Below, in pieces: positions 25,795-36,545 of a stretch of DNA of 64,000 bases (positions within the stretch are counted from its first letter, which is position 1; each line of letters starts with the position of its first letter). The stretch spans positions 13,003,466-13,067,465 of the forward strand of contig CM020514.1 in the NCBI GenBank assembly GCA_009823395.1, given 5' to 3'. Made by a program: the position numbers and the translations under genes. This stretch comes from Thamnaconus septentrionalis (lineage: Eukaryota > Chordata > Actinopteri > Tetraodontiformes > Monacanthidae). Under the pieces are notes generated by a model. That model made no database searches. It was not told the DNA's origin and saw only the letters and a program-made list of their open reading frames with translations.

Positions 25795-28700
25795 TCTATT
25801 AGATTACTGGCATGCTCAGAGTTGTATCCATGTCATTGTTCCCCTGCTGAGCGCCTGGGATTCCAAAGTTAACAGTGAATAAAAATGCGTGTTGGAAATG
25901 TCTCGGCCGTGCTGACAAGCGGTGACTTAACCGTCGTTGGAGCAGCGACAATGAGGTCAGAACACTGTACAAAGATTGGCGTGACTCATCCACGTACAAA
26001 CATATAAAAGGCAATCTTGGCGATACCGCTCAGCAGAATCAGCACCGCTCCACAGTATCCATTCCAAACTCCGATCTGAGAGTGTTATCAGCGAAACATC
26101 TGGGGCCGCTCGCAACAGCGCCAGAGAAAACATCCCAGCGACTGCTTTATATTTAGTCATCCACGGTCCACGTTCGTACATCATTACACAGGAATGAAGC
26201 TCCTCTAAGGACAAAACCCAACCTGGCCATAAAAAGGCCACTGGAACCACATCAAACTGACTAAAACAAGGGGGAAAAAATGGAGACAGAGCGAAACAAG
26301 GAATGTAAGGAAAAGAAGTCAGTCCGCAAGGATTTTTATATCTTCGAGGGGGAAAAAAACAATTTAAAGACTTTAACTATTTCTCTCGGTCAGTGTGTCT
26401 CTGTCAGCAACCAACATTCTGTAGATTCAACTGGCAGTTGTTCTCAACTTGAACAGCCTGCTACAATGTTGTGGTTTGGCTAAGTCCTACTTAGGGATGT
26501 TAACAATTAATGGACAATTGATTAATTAAATTAGTCGCAATTAATTGAAAATTTTTTACATGGAAAAAAAAGTGAAGGATCAGGACCTTGAAAACATTTA
26601 GGAAATGATACTGACTCAAGTTATAATTTTCATTTTGTTTGTTTTCAAGAAAGGAAATACAAATGGATTAAAAATGAGTATTACTGTGGCTTGATATCTA
26701 CACTAACGCGGACGGAAGTTGGAGATGTGTACATTTTTTGTCCTGTTGTTGCAGAAATATTTGCTCTAAAAAACAGGCCCATATCTCAGAAAGGACAAAA
26801 AGTCTCCCCAAGTAAAAGCAGTTTATCCAGATGACTGACAACATGATGGCTCACAGACGCCGGCTCTACAAATGCTAAATGCTGGGGAGAGGAAGACCGC
26901 TGTTTGCCAGTTACGCCCAGGGGGAGCTTTGAAAGCGGCCCCGACTTGCACTTGTTTTGCATCCATCTCACTCTTCGTTCTGGCTTCACAGGTTCATGTG
27001 GAAGAACAGACCGAGGGGGGAAAGCCTCAGAGGAGCAACAGCGAGCAGACTGGTTTCTGGAAGTTGGGGGGAAGAGGAGGGAGGGGCAACACGGCTGAGG
27101 CTTGGAGAAGCCGCAACACTGTGCTCCTGTTTGTTGTGTGCAGCTAAGCCGTGCCCTCCAGCAGCGCTCGGTGGGGATTTGGGAAAACCCTCTCCTCCTA
27201 GTTAGGTTGAAAGGTCACGTGGCATTCCAGACATTTTCCGGCTGTATGTTTTCCACCCGGAAGATTCCCAATGCAGCTGGGGCTGCCGTTACAAAGGGAG
27301 CCCGTACCTCTTTGAAGTGCACATCACACCTGAGCATGTCCCGCCGCTGAGTGAAGCAACAAAGAATCCACTTTGAAGAAAAAGTAGATAAAAAAAAAAT
27401 CGACAAAGTATCTGGTGGTGTTACGTGCTGATCACGGTCAACATGGGTGTCACAAAAGACGTAGGGGCTCCTGGATCCACGTGCTCCTGTCATCACTACG
27501 GACCAAGGAAGGGCCAAGAGTGGCTATTAGCACTGACCACTCCACAACACACTTTGGGAATAATAGCCCTTATATATTTCAATTAAACCGCATCACCACT
27601 GGTCATCTGCAGCTTGTTTCTTGTGGACAATTATCAGCGTAGTCATCAACTTTATCTGGCAGGGCACTGCAGACTTTACCTTAATCTGAAGCTTCAAAGA
27701 TTTTTCCTTGTTTTTTTAACCTTTCTTTTTTTATTTGTAGCCTTTTATATCATTAACCTGACATGTTTTCAGCGGGAAGGACTCACCTCAATACACATCA
27801 ACCACTGAAAGAAGAAGAGTGCATGCACAACATGTGTATGCATGCATGCACACGCATACAAGGGAAGGAAAATAGTTGGATCAACTACCGGTACTCAATA
27901 CAAAATAGTCATTATAAAAGTACATGATTTATGGACTTCTCTGTTTTCATTTTATCACATCACCTTGGGCTATGAAAGACTTCGGTAGCACAAAAGGTTC
28001 CCCTACGCAGCGCAGCGGCCCTGCAGAGAACTGCTGCCGCCTCGCATTCTCTCCCTGCAATTTACTCGGCTATTTGAAAACGACACATGAAGGTCTTCTG
28101 CACAATATTTTTTGTTCAAAGAGTGAATAGCACAAGAGGCAGGTGTAACGCAGACATTGGGTTTAGACTGGAGGGTGGAAAGCTTAGGTACTGTCCAACT
28201 CTCCTGCCAAGCCTGATATTAACAGATGACCAAAGAGAGGAGGATCATGCACACACAGGTAGGAGAAAAGAAAATGATTTTCAACCAGATTTTTGAATGT
28301 GGACGTAGGAAGAATAACTCAACTTAAAAGCGGGCCACTGCAGCTTATTTGGTCAGCAGGTCTCCTTGACTCTATGCCAAAACAAGTAATGATAATAATG
28401 ATATAAAAAAGTCACAACTGGAGCTCTACCAAGAACATCACCTACTCAGAAACAGATTTCAGTGTCTTGCTGCTATGCTTGCTGCTGTGCAGGATGGTGG
28501 ACCACCTTGAGGCCAGCATCGTCTTCTCTGCGGCCGTCTTAATGAAAGGTCAGTTCCTGGTGGCCTTGGAAAGACTTTGGATAAGAAGACAGCAGCAAAA
28601 AAGAAACAATATAGCAGCCAGTTAAGCCAGTAACCGGATGCTATTTTTTGACAGCCTTTAGCAAACCAAGTATTTACATTGATCAGTGTCACAAATGTGA

Positions 28701-31700
28701 AATTAGGTCAGTGGAGTCTATGTTCCTTTGATCATTTTACAACACGTCTGTGTAGATTTAATTCTAGCTCACATCTTGACACTCACGGAGCGGCATCTTG
28801 CCGAGGGCTGCAGGAGTGTCGTAACTCAATTCAATTTGAGCAGTCTTTTCATTCGTCAGCTGGAACCGTACCATTAAAGCATGGTGTGCAATAAAAACGC
28901 TGCTGGAGAAGCAAGCCAGTGAAACAAGACGGATGAGTCACTTGAGACCGAACGAAATTTGACATGCATGCAAAGCGGGGGAGGAATTTTTTTTTTTTCC
29001 CTGTATGAACTTTAAGAGAAAACTAAAATCCCTCCGAGCCTCCACCATTACACCATTACCACTCACAGTACGTCATACTATGTCCTAGTCCAAATTCAAA
29101 CCTCAATCCCCTGTTTTCTTTCTTTCTGAATTTTAATAAAACTTTCTGAAATGCTCTTGCAAAATACATCATTTAGAAATGTTGGTTGTGTGTAGCCTTT
29201 ATTACGTACATGGAAAAAAAATCCATCAGGTTCTCGACCGTGCACTCCTCCACACTTGAATAAACTGGAGTGGCTGTAAAGCGATATATTTCTACAGATT
29301 TAATTCCCATGGTGTTATCCTTTAAATATTCATGGTTACCATAGACAGAGACAGGGTGTGAGGAAAAAGATACACACTCAGGCAGTGAATTGTTGAATTA
29401 AAATCAAATGCAGTTTTGTACATTCTTGTGGGGGAAAAATGAAGAAGAACAGCGCTGCAATTCAACCAGAGACACTGGCCCACACTAAATGGACTAATTG
29501 TGTGCAGAATTGCATATTGGCATGCGCTGTAACACAAAAATCTGAAGCTCCTCTCTGCCCTGACAGCGGCATTGAATTATTAATTCTCCTGCTATCCTTC
29601 ACCATGTCAGGGGGTTCGCCATAGATGTCTCTTTATCTCCAACTGGACCTTGCAAGTGCAGCGGCGGCGCTCGCCCAGAAGACTCAAAAAGGAAGAAACT
29701 CAAGCGCGTAGGCTCAACATTCTTCTCCTCTGGATCCTGTTACCAAGCTAAACGGCAGCCTTGTGCAAAGGTCCTCCGGTAATCACACCAAACCCACCCC
29801 ACACACACATTCTCACATCTCTTACTGTAGGACATTCATCAAATGTTTGGTTTTCTCTAACAATAGGGCTGGGCTGAGCTGTGCTGTGCGTGAGACCAGA
29901 AGGACGTTCCTGCTCCATGAGTTGGTGCTGGGAGTGAGTGACCACAGAGAGGAATGAGTCAGGGCCAATGCGTGGTCATTCCTTACATGGTGTGGTTCTT
30001 CTTTAACTTGGCTCCGTGGGCCACACGCACACGTTTGCTGGGGCTTCCTAGCTGTGCATTCAGACTTTCCAGAAAGGAGGTATATATGGAATTGGTGACC
30101 GCCAAAGTCAACCATCTACTCACCCCAAAGAGAAAGTACAAGCCCAGGCCCCGATAGCAGGGTAGGTTTATATATAAAGTGAGATAGTACTGTACTGTAA
30201 CTTTTGAACTGTTTTTTTTTTTTTCCAGAACAACCACACAAAGTAAGAACACAAAGTTTGCCTTTTATGTGATTAGATAAGATGAAACTTCAAGTGACGT
30301 CCATGGGGCAAATTTGGGTCACTCCAGCAGCATAAAAGTAGGATATTGTCACAGATATACAAGTATGAACAATGAGGGCAGTGTTGGTGTGAACACATTA
30401 CTTGACTTTTGACGGTTGCCGTACAACATCTAAAACTTTCCGTGAAAATCTAACTCTACAACCAGACCAAAGTCAGACTCAATTGCAGTGACAAAACAAA
30501 CAAACAAAAACAAACCCAGCTCTGTTTTTGTGTGAATGTCTGTTTGAACGTGAGCAGGCAAAACGGACGCAAATTACCAAACAAGGTTTTGGCAGTTGTC
30601 CTGGCAAACACCAGCACCGGGCTACAAAATGACTTTTAATCTCGGGGGGTTTACAGAGCAAACAGGGGGAGGAGGCACGAGGGGGGATGTGGAGGGAGAA
30701 AAAGGCAGGGAATGATAGAGCAAGCCTATGAATTACTCAGCAGACACGCCGCTCCCCCTCTCCTCGCTGCAGGAGATAATAGGGACCATCCGTCTTCTTG
30801 CCCTCCTTTCTGCCCCACTCATCTGCATCCAGGTCAGCCGAGAAATACCACAGGCTTTTTGCATTATAGCCGCGATGTGTCGGAGCCGCGTGCGGTGGGG
30901 ACTGTCACCTTCCTGCGTTGTTGGGAATAAGTTGCGATAACCTGTCTCACGGTGCAAAAAAAAACTAACCACTGCGGCCGTTTCACCCGTTTAACGATCC
31001 TCCGATCAGTTGCACCTCCATCGTACTTCAAGGACACTTTTCCTTCATGCAAACAAAAAGAAAACGCTCCACGTGTCAACATCCAAAGGTGTACTTGGCT
31101 TTCATTTTGAAATGTGTACACTACAGAGAATTATAGAACATTAATACCTGTCAAGCCCTGTGTGTTTACCTGAACAATGAAAACAAAGCAACTGTGCCAG
31201 ATAAAGCAAATCTCTCATCAGAACATTTTTCATTGCAGCTACAATGGGAGCGAGTGTATTGTTTATTTCCCACATCAGCAGTCCAACACTGCTGACACTG
31301 GAATATTATCTTGCAGTGTTGTGTCAAAGTCACGCCGCTGCAGCTACTAAACTGATTAAGGAAACATACATGACCTGTCTCATTCAGCTTCATGAATAAA
31401 ACTGTTTTTCTGCACAATTGCACACCCGCCTACCGGCACAGTCATTCATATTTGAAAAACCCAGGTGATTCTAAAGCCAGTGGGTGAATTGGGAAAAACA
31501 CAAAACGAAAACCCTGTTGGATTTTCAGGCTCTCGCCGCCTCCCAGTCAAACAGTACATCTATTCTATCCTGAGACAGGATGCACCGAGGAGGCAACCAG
31601 AGGGCATCGTGGAGAGGTGAGGAGTTCACAGCAGTGCAGCAGAAATTGGATTTAGAGAGAGCAAAGAAGAGTGTGATGCCTTCCCCTCAGCCAAAGCAAA

Positions 31701-33404
31701 ATGGCATTCTCCTCTTTGATCATTGAGAAAACTGAGAAAAAAAATTCAGAAGAACTGAGAGGCGTGGAATGGTAAAGATGCTGGATGGGAGACAACACAG
31801 GGGAAAAAAGGGGGGGGGAAATGAAAAGCAGCAACAAGCCAACGGCACCAGGAAGGCGCTGCTATCAGAGGTCCAACACGACAGGAAGTGACATGTGGAG
31901 TGCAGGAAAAGGAAGCCAGACAGATATAGATTAATTTGCTGGCTGCCCTGAAAAATATGTCCATCCCATTAGAGGCCTCCGTGGCACATAATGTGCTTAT
32001 CAAAGCGAAACTCTATTGGTTTGTTACCAAGCCTGCTGTCCTGGGCACCGTTAAAAAAAAAAAAAAAGGACCTTCAACTCAAGTGTGAGTCACTTGGTTT
32101 TTATCTTATGTGTGTTCGAGTTCAACAATTTACAAGATGTATTGGTTTAGAATTGCACAGACAATCGGGTCACACCCTCGGGTTCAACTCCAAATCTCAT
32201 CAGACATAAAAAAAAAATAAAAATAGGTCATTAATTTGCAGGATTCAATTACCGTTTCCCTAATTTCACCATGTGAATACTGCTCAAATTAAAGGCACAC
32301 TGCAAAACAATGTGTGGCATTGACCTGAGGGACGCACAAGGCAAGCTTTGTTGGTTGACAGTCATGCGCTCCCACATTTACAGCACACCTAAATTCTGGA
32401 TGGGCTTCGAATCGCCAGCAGGACAGGCTGGGTCCATGCAGCTCTGAGGGAACGCGACAAAGTAAAATCATACATGTGTCAAACTGTGTCCTGTTTGAGA
32501 GTCAGGCTACCATGTTGTGCACAGCCAACATTGTTTTTATATGGGGAAATATAATATGTATGATAGACATAGTAGGTGGATTGAATTACTCAAAAGATAT
32601 GCTGTTTTTGAATTTTGGTCAAGCAAGTCCCTCAGTTGATGACTGGTGGGAGTGACAGGCAGCTATACCTGCCTTTGTTTACATCTATCAGCTGTTGGAC
32701 AGTAAATTCATAAATATGATTAGTTAACCAACTTCCTCTTCAATAAATCTAATCTTTATTTCACAAAATATGAAAATTCCCTTGCCCTGACTTGCATAAA
32801 ATACAAGTATGATGTTTATATCCAAGGTAGATTTAATTTCTGCAAAATGTTATAAAATGTGTATTTGAAGAAAAAAAAATGCCTCGTGATATTCACTAAT
32901 ACAACAGTTATCTCTTTTGCAATTTGGTGCTCTATGCATGTCGAACCAACTTTCTGAATGTCATTTAGTACGACGTTCGAGAGTCTTGAGCCTCATCAGC
33001 GCTCACCTCTCCTCGGACAAGGCGAGAATAGTGTTATTGTACGATAATTTAAGCCTAGATTAGAAAATTACGTTTACCTAGCAACCACAACAAAAACATT
33101 TTTTAAACGAGGCCGCACATCGGCATGGGTGTGTCCGCTCAGCTGTTTCCGCTTGAGGCTCATATCCATCAGATCAGATATGGCATTTGGAGTTTGATCG
33201 TGTCATGTGTGACATGTCAGGGCAGCGCCAGCAGCCTGTTCGACAGACACACCGGGAGAAGATTCCTTCTAATTCCTCGGATTCTCAATGTCGCAGCAGT
33301 TAAGCTGTAATGACGAGAGAACTACGACAGAAGTTGGGACTCGGTGATGACTCATAGTATCGGGAGTAGGTTTCACTGACGTTCCTTAAAATCATGAAAC
33401 GCAA

Positions 33405-33457
33405 TAAAAAAAAAAAAATAAAAAAAACAACAACAACAACAACAAAAAAAAAAAAAA
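33405..33457. repeat. A-rich tract with (CAA)n
   Basis: Poly-A, then CAA trinucleotides, then poly-A. It lies about 120 bp inside the intron after dip2 exon 1 (minus strand). Confidence 0.8.
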
Positions 33458-33578
33458 CACCGCGGACAAGCAGGGCGGTGGTTTAGTCGGGGTTGACATC
33501 GGTTTAAATAAAACACCCGCAAAATGTGAACAACAAGAGTCTTAGCCACGGCCTGGCCGGTTTCACCGGTCAACTCAC

Positions 33579-33702
33579 CTTCGGAGAGCTCCAGCTCCAG
33601 CTCCGCCAGCTTCTCCCGGACCTCCGCCGGCAGGGTCATACCGACAGCCGGCGAGGGCTCCAACATCATCGTCAGCAAACCGCTGGAGGTTCTCTCAGCC
33701 AT
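33579..33702 (-). CDS. dip2: DIP2-family protein, first coding exon
   Basis: This is the amino-terminal coding exon of a disco-interacting protein 2 homologue. The ATG at 33702-33700 sits in a strong context (ACCATGG) and starts MAERTSSG; the frame then reads LPAEVREKLAELELELSEG, the near-invariant start of the DMAP1-binding domain in DIP2A/B/C. The exon ends after 41 codons plus one base at a consensus donor (GTGAGT), just where the family continues with a DITQKGYEKK-type segment. The frame stays open upstream to 33822, but those residues are unlike the family. About 20 residues separate Met1 from the conserved block, more than I recall for mammalian DIP2s. The rest of the gene (two adenylate-forming domains) lies beyond the left edge. 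DIP2A- or DIP2B-like; the paralogue is not resolved. Confidence 0.88.
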
Positions 33703-34275
33703 GGTGCTCCAGTACGAACCGCACAGGCAGGTCCGCTGAGTCGCAGGTGAGCAGGCAATAAGACGAAGGTTTTGGGGTTTTTTGGAGGGGCGGGGGTTGG
33801 AAAGAAAATGCGAAATAAACAAGCCCTCCTCAGAGGAATCCGACTCGGGAGGGCGCGCAGGGTGTTGGTGCTGCTCCCGTCTGGCTGCTACGTCGCACAG
33901 ATGTGTGAGAAACGCTCCCAGCCGTCATGACATGACTAGCTGCGGGGCTAACAGACACACCTGGCCGTGTGTGTGCGTGCATGTGGCGCGCCGGGGGTGG
34001 GGGGGTGGTTGGGGAACCGTCCCGCCGAGGTCTCCGCGCCCGCTGTCCGTCCCTGGCGACGGCGGCGGCGGCAGCGTGGTGGGTGTCCTGGGCTGACTGT
34101 CGGCGGCGGCGGCTTCACTTGCACTGTGCGGGGAACTCATTCAACTCCTCGCTCGCTCGCTCGCTCGCTCGCTTCCCACGGCGCAGTCGCCATTGCATCA
34201 TAGCAACAGCAGCGCCGGCCGTACGCGTCCACGAGGGCTCGTGCGCTGCGCTCGCGCGCCAGTCATGCTCGTCGC
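33703..34275 (-). promoter_or_regulatory. dip2 CpG-rich promoter and 5' UTR region
   Basis: The sequence upstream of the dip2 start codon is unusually CpG-rich (GGCGGCGGC runs at 34054-34113, a (GCTC)n tract at about 34149-34173, CGCG words to about 34260), against a CpG-poor background. This is the expected look of a constitutive vertebrate promoter. The transcription start cannot be placed exactly. Confidence 0.6.
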
Positions 34276-34396
34276 GTGGTGTCATCCCACACACTTAACA
34301 CACACATACAACTCTCCTGCCCCCTACTGTCACCATGTAGGCACTGCGAGGGTTTGAGAGGGGCCAACCTGCACTTTGTTCCCCTGCTCATGACAA

Positions 34397-34397
34397 C

Positions 34398-34472
<75 letters not shown>
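34397..34472. repeat. (AAT)n microsatellite
   Basis: About 25 uninterrupted AAT units between the dip2 promoter and the hAT-like element. Confidence 0.95.
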
Positions 34473-34473
<1 letters not shown>

Positions 34474-34751
34474 CCATCCCGTTATTTGATCAGTGAAGAT
34501 GCTGCAGAAAATAGCATTTGATGGAGACAGATGATTTGCAGTAGGTACAACTCAAAGAAACAGCCAAAAGGAAAGAGGTCTATTATTGTATTTTGCATTC
34601 AGGAAATTGTTACATGCCATGCAGATGCACTCACTGCTGTCTCCATAAGTCTGTTGTGTTAGGTAATCACGAAGTTTATTGCACAGCTTTTGTTTGAGAC
34701 ACCTTCTAAGGTGACCATGCTTGTACATTTTGCCCATGGCACAGTTTAACC

Positions 34752-35568
34752 CAGTGGTTCTCAAACATTGTAACGCCCCACCTTGGAGGAAGAAAATTTT
34801 TCATGCCCCCCCACCCCCCAAATTTGGGACTAGAAGCCCCAAATTTGACGTGGCTGTGTCTTGAGGGATCCCCATGAACCTGCAAGTGGTCCCATGTCTC
34901 TAGGACAAAGTTGACTTTTGACCCCGTAGACTTGCATGGCATTAGGGTTAGCGATAATGCTGGAATTAGGGTTAAGGTTAGGGTTAGCTGAAATTAGGGT
35001 TAGGGTTTCAGGGTTCCTCATGGTCTAGAAGCCCCAAATTTGACGTGGCTGTGTCTTGAGGGATCCCGATGAACCTGCAAGTGGCTCCATGTCTCTAGGA
35101 CAAAGTTGACTTTTGACCCCATAGACTTGCATGGCATTATGGTTAGTGATAAGGCTGGAATTAGGGTTAGGGTTAGGGTTAGGGTTACTGCTGGAATTAG
35201 GGTTAGGGTTTCAACATCACATTGTCTACCTGCCACACGGGATGACGTTGAGCGTTGCATGCGCTAAGTCATAATATAGCCAAAAGTACCCAACAACAAA
35301 GAACACTGGCCACTGCCGGACTCCTGAATTCTTCTTTTCGTCCTTGTCAAATATTTGTCCATCCTGTGTACCTGAGCAGCGTTTTTCTTCTGCTACAACC
35401 TACTGAACACTTTTTGTTAATTGTTCCGCCGTGGAAAAAGTTCCGACGTGAAAACATTAGTCCCCCCGGGCGCCCCCTCTTCCTCCCGCCCGGTGTTTCG
35501 CGCCCCCCCCAGACGTGACTCTGCGCCTCCCGGTCAGGGGGGGGGGCACCCACTTTGAGAAAATACTG
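34752..35568. mobile_element. Non-autonomous hAT-like element
   Basis: The left end begins CAGTGGTTCTCAAAC. The right end, on the other strand, begins CAGTATTTTCTCAAAG. Both are flanked by an exact 8-bp target duplication, gtttaacc (34744-34751 and 35569-35576), the hallmark of hAT transposition. The 817-bp body encodes no transposase. It contains C-rich segments near both ends and an internal tandem duplication of about 195 bp (copies from 34830 and 35025) loaded with TTAGGG words. It lies between the dip2 promoter and the 3' end of cflar. Confidence 0.85.
34830..35219. repeat. 195-bp tandem duplication with telomere-like TTAGGG repeats
   Basis: The segment starting CTAGAAGCCCCAAATTTGAC at 34830 recurs at 35025 with a few substitutions. 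Each copy ends in several TTAGGG/TTAAGG hexamers (about 34936-35010 and 35160-35206), with one run of four consecutive TTAGGG in the second copy. The array lies wholly inside the hAT-like element. Confidence 0.9.
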
Positions 35569-36415
35569 GTTTAACCTATGTATTGAAAAAAATCCTCTAA
35601 GCATGTATTGCATATTGACAAGATGGTATCACACAGTAAGTATTCTTTAAAGTTACTGCAATGTTTAAATGACAAATATCAGCATACAATACACATTTTT
35701 AATTGGAGGTAATAAAAAACAGAAAGTCATTTGCAGAGAAAGTTACACAATTTTCATAAAAAAGAACAATAGTTGAAAATATAAATAAAGTGTGTAAATT
35801 TGAAAATCCTTCTCAGAATAAAATTATGGTCACAAATATGTGGCTGATGGGAGAGCTGACATGTAGTGTATTAAACTTCAAGATGTGTCATATAAAATGT
35901 AAATAGAAATACAAAACAAATATATAAAATGAGAGTACAGAAATATTAACTACATATAATCTGTTTTAGCTGCGCTGGACCTAGACAAAAAATACCAATT
36001 CACATGTTTCAACAAAACAAAAAGGTCATGCGGCGTTATGCACAATAGTAGATAATGTTTGTTCAGTCTTAATCTGAACTGCACTTATTTTATATTTATA
36101 TGCCAGGTATGTACAAACGCTATGTTACACGGCTGCTTCAGTGGGTCATATGGAACGACTGTTGACAACAAAGGCCTTTTTTAAAATTGCTAATTAAAAA
36201 AAAAAAACTTATTTCAAACCTATTTATGGAAAACAATCAAACAACAATAATAATTTAAAGGGTCAGTCACTCCACATTTAGCTGTGTCCTTCTAGGTCGA
36301 GTAGGCGTTAAGCATTCTCGCAACCAATAGGTGTCACTATACACAAAGTATTCAAATGTTCTTTCTGCGGCATATACTACTTGTCAAAAACAATGAATGT
36401 AATCCTCCTTCTTCT
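35569..36415 (-). other. cflar 3' flank / probable 3' UTR
   Basis: AT-rich sequence downstream of the cflar stop codon with no long open frame. No AATAAA is visible on the minus strand, but ATTAAA, a common variant poly(A) signal, lies at 35703-35698, which would give a 3' UTR of about 0.7 kb. The extent is inferred. Confidence 0.4.
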
Positions 36416-36545
36416 CTAATGCAAGTACAGCTCCTTACGCAAGGTGTGTTTTACGTCAATGTGGTAATTTGCATCAGGATTCCTCCTGTTGTGATCAAAA
36501 ATGGCCCCATTCACTTCTGTTTGAACGTCAAGGATGTGCGTTTTC
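36416..36545 (-). CDS. cflar: cflar last coding exon (C-terminus)
   Basis: 130 nt after acceptor TTTTGACAG. It reads ILDVQTEVNGAIFDHN, then KHTLRKELYLH and a TAG stop at 36418-36416. The same arrangement, ending in a LRKKL-type segment, closes human c-FLIP and caspase-8. Confidence 0.93.

Larger units (their letters stand above)
21917..33578. other. Non-coding, presumed dip2 intron 1 (proximal part)
   Basis: No supported exon. It holds CA/GT tracts at 24009-24047 and 25741-25794, poly-A runs near 24690 and 24970, and a fragment at about 24540-24700 whose start resembles the left end of a dispersed fish DNA element. At 26490-26560 there are AATTAATT-rich words resembling a decayed hAT end. 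A 60-nt exon-like interval at 30773-30832 on the plus strand has an acceptor and a weak donor but no recognisable product. Confidence 0.5.

Noticed and set aside
34936..35206. A true telomere or chromosome-end fusion
   Set aside because: The TTAGGG words are few, interrupted, and confined to a duplicated unit inside a bounded transposon.
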